Assembly: GCA_018816095.1 (NCBI GenBank)
Contig: JAHIWP010000016.1
Span: 1-64,000 of the forward strand
Length of the DNA: 64,000 bases
Origin: Gammaproteobacteria bacterium
GTDB lineage: Bacteria; Pseudomonadota; Gammaproteobacteria; Pseudomonadales; Pseudomonadaceae
Reading direction: 5' to 3'
Part shown: piece after piece, positions 1 to 6,468 of the stretch
Position numbering within the stretch: the stretch's first letter is position 1
Layout: each line of letters opens with the position of its first letter
The notes under the pieces: generated by a model
The model's input: only the letters and a program-made list of their open reading frames with translations
Told to the model about the DNA's origin: nothing
Database searches by the model: none
Translations under genes and position numbers: made by a program

Positions 1-2
1 AT

Positions 3-149
3 CGACATCTGTACAAGGCTCGCAACCTGGTAGAGCGCTTTTTCCAGAAGCTGAAGCAGTTCCGCCGGATAGCGACACGATATGAGCGACTGGCCAGGAA
101 TTACCAGTCGATGTTATCCCTTGTGTCTGCTGTCATATGGCTCTCCTGA
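3..149 (+). pseudogene. IS5-family transposase, C-terminal fragment (cut by window edge)
   Basis: An open frame running in from the left edge encodes 48 residues ending at TGA 147-149. The segment KARNLVERFFQKLKQFRR followed by ATRYERLARNY and a hydrophobic tail is the hallmark C-terminus of IS5-family (IS427-like) DDE transposases, where the E of the VERFF segment is the last catalytic acidic residue. Whether the element is complete cannot be judged because the rest lies outside the window. A CTAG tetranucleotide at 163-166, the kind of target some IS5 elements duplicate, may mark the end of the element, but no terminal repeat can be verified from one end. Confidence 0.8.
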
Positions 150-286
150 ATGAGAACACCCCCTAGACTCGAACCATGGTTTTACCCCCGGTTGAGTGTG
201 TTGCTGCCGACACAGTCAACGAGCCCCACAAGGGTACGGTGGAAGAACCGAGACTCCAAACACAACAAAAGCAACTGGAGGTTTTA

Positions 287-1315
287 ATGAAGATGGTGAA
301 ATCCACATTGGCAGTACTGACCACCGCCGCGGTTCTCGGCGTTAGCAGTTTTGCTCAAGCTGGCGCTACTTTGGACGCAATCCAGAAGAAAGGTTTTGTT
401 CAGTGCGGCATCAGTGATGGTCTGCCTGGCTTCTCCTACGCCGATGAGAAAGGCAATTACATGGGCCTCGACGTCGACGTATGCCGCGCAGTTGCTGCTG
501 CAGTATTCGGTGATGCGACCAAGGTCAAGTACAGCCCGCTGACCGCCAAAGAGCGCTTCACCGCGCTGCAGTCTGGCGAAGTCGATGTTCTTTCGCGTAA
601 CACCACTTGGACCAGCTCGCGCGATTCCGGCCTGGGTCTGAACTTTGCCGGCGTTAACTACTACGACGGTCAAGGCTTCCTGGTTAACAAAAAGCTGGGT
701 GTTTCCAGCGCCAAGGAACTTGACGGTGCAACTGTCTGCATCCAAGCCGGTACCACCACCGAGCTGAACCTTTCCGACTACTTCCGCGCCAATGGCCTGA
801 AATACACCCCCATCACTTACGACACCTCCGACGAGAGCGCCAAATCGGTTGAAGCCGGCCGTTGCGACGTGCTGACGTCCGACCAATCGCAGTTGTATGC
901 ACAGCGCATCAAGCTGGCTGATCCGGACTCCTACGTGGTGCTGCCGGAAGTGATCTCCAAAGAGCCGCTGGGTCCGGTTGTACGCCAGGGTGATGAGGAG
1001 TGGTTCGACATCGTGCGCTGGTCGCTGTACGCGATGGTCAACGCTGAAGAGCTGGGCATCACTTCGGCCAACGTCGAAGAGCAAGCCAAATCCACCAAGA
1101 ACCCTGACGTAGCACGTCTGCTCGGTGCTGAAGGTGAGTTTGGCAAAGACCTGAAATTGCCGAAGGACTGGGCTGTACAGATCGTCAAGCAAGTCGGTAA
1201 CTACGGCGAAAGCTTCGAGCGCAACGTCGGTGTTGGCAGTCAGCTGAAGATTGAACGTGGCCTCAACGCCCTGTGGAACAAGGGTGGTCTGCAGTACGCA
1301 CCGCCGGTGCGCTGA
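287..1315 (+). CDS. aapJ: general L-amino acid ABC transporter, periplasmic binding protein
   Basis: Periplasmic substrate-binding subunit of the AapJQMP importer, which takes up a broad range of L-amino acids. The 342-aa product starts MKMVKSTLAVLTTAAV and has a Sec signal peptide cleaved near SFAQA-GATLD. The body is a type II bacterial SBP_3 fold, with the typical VQCGISDGLPGFSY opening, the LDVDVCRAVAAAVFGD helix and ALQSGEVDVLSRNTTWT. The ATG at 287 was chosen because GGAG at 277-280 sits six bases upstream and gives a proper signal peptide; an in-frame ATG at 176 would add 37 non-signal residues. It is first in the operon and is followed by two strong hairpins, as is common where the binding protein must outnumber the permeases. 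Confidence 0.95.
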   Translation: MKMVKSTLAVLTTAAVLGVSSFAQAGATLDAIQKKGFVQCGISDGLPGFSYADEKGNYMGLDVDVCRAVAAAVFGDATKVKYSPLTAKERFTALQSGEVDVLSRNTTWTSSRDSGLGLNFAGVNYYDGQGFLVNKKLGVSSAKELDGATVCIQAGTTTELNLSDYFRANGLKYTPITYDTSDESAKSVEAGRCDVLTSDQSQLYAQRIKLADPDSYVVLPEVISKEPLGPVVRQGDEEWFDIVRWSLYAMVNAEELGITSANVEEQAKSTKNPDVARLLGAEGEFGKDLKLPKDWAVQIVKQVGNYGESFERNVGVGSQLKIERGLNALWNKGGLQYAPPVR

Positions 1316-1323
1316 CCGTCTGT

Positions 1324-1396
1324 TGCCGGCCACTCGCCCTGAGTGGCCGGCATTGTTCTGATTGATGTGAGCCGTATGCCCGCCGACGCGGGCATA
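1324..1396 (+). promoter_or_regulatory. tandem intercistronic hairpins between aapJ and aapQ
   Basis: Two perfect stem-loops lie back to back after the aapJ stop. The first pairs TGCCGGCCACTC (1324-1335) with GAGTGGCCGGCA (1341-1352) around a 5-base loop. The second pairs TATGCCCGC (1375-1383) with GCGGGCATA (1388-1396) around a 4-base loop. Neither has a U-run strong enough for a full terminator. Structures of this kind between a binding-protein gene and permease genes usually stabilise the upstream mRNA or terminate part of the transcripts; that role is inferred here. Confidence 0.6.
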
Positions 1397-1415
1397 GGGT
1401 TCCAAGAGGGCTCCT

Positions 1416-2600
1416 ATGCAAACCACTGCAAATGCCCCGCGCCCCGGTGGATCGGTCTGGACCGACCCCAAGGCACGCGCTTGGCTATTTCAAATTATTG
1501 CCGTTATCGCCGTTGTGGCGCTCGGCTGGTTCCTGTTTGACAACACCCAGACCAACCTCGAGAAACGCGGGATTACCTCTGGGTTTTCCTTTCTCAATAA
1601 CAGTGCCGGCTTCGGTATTGCCCAACACCTGATCGACTACGACGAAAGCAACTCCTATGGGCGTGTTTTCGTGGTGGGCCTGCTCAACACCTTGTTGGTG
1701 TCGGTGATTGGTATTGTCCTGGCGACGCTGTTGGGTTTCCTATTGGGTGTGGCGCGTCTGTCGCCGAACTGGTTGATCAGCAAGCTGGCAACCGTGTACA
1801 TCGAGATCTTCCGTAACATCCCGCCGCTGCTGCAAATCTTCTTCTGGTACTTCGCCGTGATGCTCTCCCTGCCAGGGCCGCGGCAAAGCATGGGCGTGGG
1901 TGAGACGTTTTTCCTCAACAGCCGTGGCTTGTATATGCCGGCACCGAGCCCTGCGGATAACTTCGGTCTGTTTGCTGGCGCGGTGATTGTCGCCATCATC
2001 GGTGTGGTGTTGCTGTCGCGTTGGTCGAAGTCGCGTTTTGAGGCCACCGGCAAGCTGTTTCCGGTGTCCATGGGGGCGATTCCACTGTTGATCGGCTTGC
2101 CGGGGCTGGCCATTCTGCTGGGCGGTAACCCGCTGCAGTGGAGCGTGCCGGAGTTGAGCGGCTTCAACTTCCGTGGTGGCTGGGTGCTGATCCCGGAGCT
2201 GATGGCGCTGACCCTGGCGTTGACCATCTATACCGCGGCCTTTATCGCCGAAAACGTGCGTTCCGGGATCATGGCGGTCAGCCACGGGCAAACTGAGGCC
2301 GCCCGCTCGCTGGGCATGCCTGCCGGCAAGACCTTGCGTCTGGTGATCATTCCGCAGGCGCTGCGGGTCATCATTCCGCCGCTGACCAGCCAATACCTGA
2401 ACCTGGCGAAGAACTCCTCGTTGGCCGCCGGTATTGGTTATCCGGACATGGTCTCGTTGTTTGCCGGAACGGTACTCAACCAGACCGGGCAGGCCATTGA
2501 AGTGATTGCCATCACTATGAGCGTGTACCTGGCGATCAGTATCAGCATTTCCATGCTGATGAACTGGTACAACAAGCGCATTGCGCTGATCGAGCGGTAA
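1416..2600 (+). CDS. aapQ: general L-amino acid ABC transporter, permease subunit 1
   Basis: Inner-membrane permease of the HisMQ type, 394 aa, longer than the usual ~230-aa amino-acid permeases, as is normal for AapQ. A cytoplasmic N-terminus is followed by a first membrane span (IIAVIAVVALGWFLF), a periplasmic stretch, and the transport domain beginning near VGLLNTLLVSVIGIVLATLLGF. The cytoplasmic EAA loop that docks on the ATPase is visible near the C-terminus as EAARSLGMPAGKTLRLVIIP. GAGGG just upstream of the ATG serves as ribosome-binding site. The aapM start is nine bases after the stop, consistent with one transcript; AapQ should pair with AapM as a heterodimer. Confidence 0.94.
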   Translation: MQTTANAPRPGGSVWTDPKARAWLFQIIAVIAVVALGWFLFDNTQTNLEKRGITSGFSFLNNSAGFGIAQHLIDYDESNSYGRVFVVGLLNTLLVSVIGIVLATLLGFLLGVARLSPNWLISKLATVYIEIFRNIPPLLQIFFWYFAVMLSLPGPRQSMGVGETFFLNSRGLYMPAPSPADNFGLFAGAVIVAIIGVVLLSRWSKSRFEATGKLFPVSMGAIPLLIGLPGLAILLGGNPLQWSVPELSGFNFRGGWVLIPELMALTLALTIYTAAFIAENVRSGIMAVSHGQTEAARSLGMPAGKTLRLVIIPQALRVIIPPLTSQYLNLAKNSSLAAGIGYPDMVSLFAGTVLNQTGQAIEVIAITMSVYLAISISISMLMNWYNKRIALIER

Positions 2601-2609
2601 GGAGCAGCC

Positions 2610-3707
2610 ATGCAAACTCATACCTTCAAACCTGATCTACCGCCACCCGCGCTCAGCGTCGGGGTGGTCGGTTGGCTGCGCGCCAACCTGTTTTCCAGCT
2701 GGTTCAATACGCTGCTGACGCTGTTCGCGGCTTACCTGGTCTGGCTGATTATTCCGCCGCTGATTCAGTGGGCCTTGATCGACGCTGACTGGACCGGTAC
2801 TACCCGTGCCGATTGCACCAGCGGCGGTGCCTGCTGGGTGTTTGTGCAGCAGCGCTTTGGTCAGTTTATGTACGGCTTTTACCCGACCGAACTGCGCTGG
2901 CGCGTTGACCTGACCCTGTGGTTGGCGGTAATCGGCGCCGCACCGCTGTTCATCCCACAAATGCCACGCAAAGCCATCTACGGCCTGGTTTTCTTGGTGG
3001 TCTATCCGCTGCTGGCTTATTGGTTGCTGCACGGCGGCTTCTTCGGCCTGACGACGGTGTCGACCAGCCGCTGGGGTGGCCTGATGTTGACCCTGGTGAT
3101 CGCCGCTGTCGGTATTGCCGGTGCTTTGCCGCTGGGCATCGTGCTGGCGTTGGGGCGACGTTCGGATATGCCAGCCATCCGGGTTATCTGCGTAACCTTT
3201 ATCGAGTTTTGGCGCGGCGTACCGTTGATTACCGTGCTGTTTATGTCCTCGGTGATGCTGCCCCTGTTCCTGCCTGAGGGCTTGAGCTTCGACAAGCTGG
3301 TGCGGGCATTGATCGGCGTGATTCTGTTCCAGTCGGCCTACATCGCCGAAGTGGTGCGCGGTGGTCTGCAGGCGATTCCCAAGGGCCAATACGAGGCCGC
3401 TGCGGCCATGGGCCTTGGCTACTGGCGGATGATGGGCCTGGTGATTCTGCCGCAAGCCTTGAAGCTGGTGATCCCTGGCATCGTTAACACCTTTATTGCG
3501 CTGTTCAAGGACACCAGCCTAGTGATCATCATCGGCCTGTTCGACTTGCTTAACAGCATCAAGCAAGCCACCACCGATCCGGCTTGGCTGGGCATGGCCA
3601 CTGAAGGCTATGTGTTTGCAGCGCTAATTTTCTGGATTTTCTGTTTTGGTATGTCCCGCTACTCCCAACATCTGGAGCGCAAGCTGGACACCGGCCATAA
3701 GCGTTAG
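2610..3707 (+). CDS. aapM: general L-amino acid ABC transporter, permease subunit 2
   Basis: Second inner-membrane permease, 365 aa. It shows the same layout as AapQ: a membrane span near residues 25-50, a periplasmic segment, further spans, then the conserved transport domain with the EAA loop EAAAAMGLGYWRMMGLVILP. AAGGAG directly precedes the ATG. It lies 9 bp after aapQ and 11 bp before aapP, so coupled expression is expected. The family assignment is firm; the substrate range (acidic, basic, aliphatic amino acids) is taken from characterised Aap systems and not read from this sequence. Confidence 0.94.
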   Translation: MQTHTFKPDLPPPALSVGVVGWLRANLFSSWFNTLLTLFAAYLVWLIIPPLIQWALIDADWTGTTRADCTSGGACWVFVQQRFGQFMYGFYPTELRWRVDLTLWLAVIGAAPLFIPQMPRKAIYGLVFLVVYPLLAYWLLHGGFFGLTTVSTSRWGGLMLTLVIAAVGIAGALPLGIVLALGRRSDMPAIRVICVTFIEFWRGVPLITVLFMSSVMLPLFLPEGLSFDKLVRALIGVILFQSAYIAEVVRGGLQAIPKGQYEAAAAMGLGYWRMMGLVILPQALKLVIPGIVNTFIALFKDTSLVIIIGLFDLLNSIKQATTDPAWLGMATEGYVFAALIFWIFCFGMSRYSQHLERKLDTGHKR

Positions 3708-3718
3708 GAGACCTTTCA

Positions 3719-4480
3719 ATGCCTGAAGCAATTAAACAAACCAGCGCTGAGCCGATGATCCTCATGGAGGGTGTGCACAAGTGGTACGGCCAGTTCCACG
3801 TGCTCAAGGACATCAACCTGAGCGTGCAGCAGGGCGAGCGCATCGTGCTGTGTGGCCCATCCGGTTCTGGGAAATCGACCGCGATTCGTTGCCTCAATCG
3901 TTTGGAAGAGCATCAGCAGGGTCGCATCATCATTGATGGCACCGAGCTGACTCACGACCTAAAGCACATCGAAGCGGTGCGCCGCGAAGTGGGCATGGTG
4001 TTCCAGCACTTCAACCTGTTCCCGCACCTCACCGTGCTGCAGAACTGCACCCTGGCACCGATGTGGGTGCGCAAGATGCCCAAGCGCGAAGCTGAAGAAG
4101 TGGCCATGCACTACCTGGAACGCGTGCGCATTCCGGAGCAGGCACACAAGTACCCGGGGCAACTCTCCGGTGGTCAGCAGCAGCGCGTGGCGATTGCCCG
4201 TGCGCTGTGCATGAAACCGAAGATCATGCTGTTCGACGAGCCGACCTCGGCCCTCGATCCGGAAATGGTTAAAGAAGTTCTCGACACCATGGTCGGCCTG
4301 GCTGAAGACGGCATGACCATGCTCTGTGTTACCCACGAAATGGGCTTTGCCCGCACCGTGGCGAACCGGGTGATATTCCTCGATAAAGGCGAGATTGTTG
4401 AGCAAAACGAGCCCAACGCCTTCTTCACCAACCCGCAGAACGAACGCACCAAGCTGTTCCTCAGCCAGATCATTCACTGA
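3719..4480 (+). CDS. aapP: general L-amino acid ABC transporter, ATP-binding subunit
   Basis: Cytoplasmic ATPase of the importer, 253 aa, a full-length polar amino-acid ABC ATPase. Visible are the Walker A GPSGSGKST (residues 46-54), the Q-loop in VFQHFNLFPHLTV, the ABC signature LSGGQQQR (149-156), Walker B ending in LFDEPTSALD (172-180), and the switch histidine in VTHEMGFA. AGGAG precedes the ATG with good spacing. It is the last gene of the operon, followed within 20 bases by a strong terminator. Confidence 0.95.
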   Translation: MPEAIKQTSAEPMILMEGVHKWYGQFHVLKDINLSVQQGERIVLCGPSGSGKSTAIRCLNRLEEHQQGRIIIDGTELTHDLKHIEAVRREVGMVFQHFNLFPHLTVLQNCTLAPMWVRKMPKREAEEVAMHYLERVRIPEQAHKYPGQLSGGQQQRVAIARALCMKPKIMLFDEPTSALDPEMVKEVLDTMVGLAEDGMTMLCVTHEMGFARTVANRVIFLDKGEIVEQNEPNAFFTNPQNERTKLFLSQIIH

Positions 4481-4493
4481 GTTTCAGCCGCAA

Positions 4494-4523
4494 CAAAAAA
4501 GGGAGCCCTTGGGCTCCCTTTTT
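4494..4523. terminator. bidirectional rho-independent terminator (aapP / META lipoprotein)
   Basis: GGGAGCCC (4501-4508) and GGGCTCCC (4511-4518) form an 8-bp GC-rich stem with a TT loop. It is flanked by seven A on the left and five T on the right, so it can end transcription arriving from either side of these convergent genes. Confidence 0.9.
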
Positions 4524-4570
4524 ATGGCCTGCCATCCATGGCAGCGACCCTGCGGGCCGTCGCTGTGCGC

Positions 4571-4975
4571 TTAGTTGCTTTCCGGCCAGAGGCGCAGTGG
4601 TTTGCCTTGTGCGGGCCAGAGACGCAGCTGCTCAGTGGGCGAGAAGTCCCAGCGCTGCACCGTGCTCAGGCTCTCGAGAAAGCGCGCTTCCTGCTCCATC
4701 AGGGCCGGCGCGCACATTTTGCGCGTACTGCCGGCAGCACTGAAGCTGAGCTTATCGCCTTGTAGCGTGTAGCCAGCAAACCAATGGTTGCAGCCGGCGT
4801 TACCGTAGGCGCGGCCATCATCACCCAGAGTGATGGTCAGGTGGCTGTTGTCGATCAGCGGGCGTTCGCCGATCCATTCCACTTGGTAAGTCTGTTCGGT
4901 TTCCAGTTGCGGCGCGGATGTGGCGCAGCCTGCAAGGCTTGCTGCCAGTAGGCTGATGGTTAATGTGCGGTTCAT
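4571..4975 (-). CDS. META domain-containing lipoprotein
   Basis: A 134-aa predicted lipoprotein. It starts MNRTLTISLLAASLAGCATS with the lipobox LAGC (Cys17), so it should be lipid-anchored after signal peptidase II cleavage. The mature part resembles the META/HslJ fold: W-IGE-P near the start, the GDDGRAYGNAGCNHWFAGYT core (the GxxGCN signature) and the L-F-S---T-KMC-P stretch, then a final helix before RWDFSPTEQLRLW. Proteins of this class are linked to heat and novobiocin tolerance in E. coli, but the exact role here is unknown. The ATG overlaps the upstream gene's stop as ATGA, so the two are translationally coupled. Confidence 0.85.
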   Translation of the reverse strand: MNRTLTISLLAASLAGCATSAPQLETEQTYQVEWIGERPLIDNSHLTITLGDDGRAYGNAGCNHWFAGYTLQGDKLSFSAAGSTRKMCAPALMEQEARFLESLSTVQRWDFSPTEQLRLWPAQGKPLRLWPESN

Positions 4976-5412
4976 GGAGCCTCCTTGTTGATGCACGTCG
5001 GGCATAGGTGCTTGGCGTTCTTCGACAGCCAACCGAGCTCTTTGATCCGTGCTTCGGCGGCGGGTGCCTGAGCTTTTTTGCCGAGAGCGGCATCGACAGC
5101 GAACTCGAAATCCAGTTGCGCATTGCAGCTGTCGCAATTGACCTGCCAATTGAAGATAGCCAGTTCGCCGAACGCCGGGCCGGTGGCCACGGCCACCCAC
5201 TGGCCGCGTGGGTTGATCAGGTGGCGAACCTTGTCAGCTTGCAGGCGCATGGACAGCTCGCGACTGCCTTTGAGGGTGACCAGCAGGGTGTCGCCGCTCT
5301 GGATCGAGCCGCCATTGCCGGTGACCTGATAGCGGCCGGGTGCGAGTGCGCGGCATTCGATCAGGGTGTGCTCGGGGTTGAGCAAGTTGTAGCGAAAATC
5401 GTGTTCAGCCAT
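4972..5412 (-). CDS. conserved hypothetical protein with paired CxxC motifs
   Basis: A 146-aa soluble protein of unknown function. Visible features are a beta-rich N-terminal half (ALAPGRYQVTGNGGSI...) and two cysteine pairs, CDSC and CPTC, about 45 residues apart, which could bind zinc or form disulfides. There is no signal peptide. It overlaps the META lipoprotein gene by four bases (ATGA) and so probably acts with it. I recall similar genes in other pseudomonads near gacS/ldhA but cannot attach a function. Confidence 0.75.
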   Translation of the reverse strand: MAEHDFRYNLLNPEHTLIECRALAPGRYQVTGNGGSIQSGDTLLVTLKGSRELSMRLQADKVRHLINPRGQWVAVATGPAFGELAIFNWQVNCDSCNAQLDFEFAVDAALGKKAQAPAAEARIKELGWLSKNAKHLCPTCINKEAP

Positions 5413-5440
5413 GGATCCTCCAAATGTGTGCGCGATGCTA

Positions 5441-6433
5441 TCACGCGGCAGGAAGTAGCTGATTGATTGGCGCTCCGCTCAGCCAGGCGGCGATATTGTC
5501 GCGGGTGGTGCCGGCAATCGCCGCCAACGCTTCGTGGGTGAGAAAAGCCTGATGCGCGGTAATCAGCACATTGGGGAAGCTCAGCAGGCGCGCCAGTACA
5601 TCATCCTGCAGCGGTTGCTGCGAGTGATCCTCAAAGAACAGCTCGGCCTCTTCTTCATAGACATCCAGGCCCAGGTAACCCAGTTGTCCGCTTTTCAGCG
5701 CGCCGATCAGTGACGGCGTATCGATCAAGGCCCCGCGTCCGGTATTGATCAACATCGCGCCACGCTTCATTTGTTGTAAGCGCGCGGCGTCGATCAGGTG
5801 GTGAGTGGCCGTGTTGAGCGGGCAGTGCAGGCTTATGATGTCGCTGCTTTCGAGCAGTTGATCCAGTTCGACTTGCCGCGCACCAGCGGGTAGGCCGGCA
5901 ATGGGGTGTGGGTCATGGATCAATAAGGTGCAGCCGAAGCCGGCCATGATCCGCGCAAAGGTCAGGCCGATTTGCCCGGCGCCGATGATGCCGACGTGTT
6001 TGCCATGCAGGTCGAAGCCGATCAGCCCGTGCAGGGAGAAGTCACCTTCGCGGGTGCGGTTGAAGGCGCGGTGGGTGCGGCGGTTGAGGGTCATGATCAG
6101 CGCCACCGCATGCTCGGCGACGGCATGCGGTGAATACGCGGGCACCCGAACCACGGTCAGGCCAAGGGCGTGTGCGGCGTGCAGGTCAACATGGTTGTAG
6201 CCGGCCGAGCGCAGGGCAATTAGCCGGGTGCCGCCCGCCGCGAGTTGCTGCAATACCTCAGCACTGAGGTCGTCATTGATAAAGGCGCACACCACGTCGT
6301 AACTGGCGGCCAAACCAGCGCTGTCCTGACGCAGATGGGCTTCCTGAAAGCTCAATTGCCAGTCGTCAGGAAATCCCGCGGCGTCAAAGCTCTGTTGGTC
6401 ATAGGGCTTGCTGCTGAACAGAATGATGCGCAT
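5441..6433 (-). CDS. ldhA: D-lactate dehydrogenase (fermentative, NAD-dependent)
   Basis: Reduces pyruvate to D-lactate with NADH in the cytoplasm. The 330-aa protein belongs to the D-isomer 2-hydroxyacid dehydrogenases and ends in the LdhA-like block DVYEEEAELFFEDHS. The NAD-binding motif GAGQIG is at residues 151-156. The catalytic set is complete: Arg233 (INTGRG), Glu262 (VYEEE) and His294 (TAHQAFLT). The gene lies directly downstream of gacS with a 35-bp gap on the same strand, an order I also know from P. aeruginosa. Regulation by oxygen is expected from the family but no Anr box was identified. Confidence 0.93.
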   Translation of the reverse strand: MRIILFSSKPYDQQSFDAAGFPDDWQLSFQEAHLRQDSAGLAASYDVVCAFINDDLSAEVLQQLAAGGTRLIALRSAGYNHVDLHAAHALGLTVVRVPAYSPHAVAEHAVALIMTLNRRTHRAFNRTREGDFSLHGLIGFDLHGKHVGIIGAGQIGLTFARIMAGFGCTLLIHDPHPIAGLPAGARQVELDQLLESSDIISLHCPLNTATHHLIDAARLQQMKRGAMLINTGRGALIDTPSLIGALKSGQLGYLGLDVYEEEAELFFEDHSQQPLQDDVLARLLSFPNVLITAHQAFLTHEALAAIAGTTRDNIAAWLSGAPINQLLPAA

Positions 6434-6468
6434 GGGGTTCCTCGGCTTGTGGATTGGATCTGCCTGAT

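Noticed and set aside
176..286. N-terminal extension of aapJ from the ATG at 176
   Set aside because: It would bury the signal peptide 37 residues inside the protein, whereas the ATG at 287 has a good ribosome-binding site.
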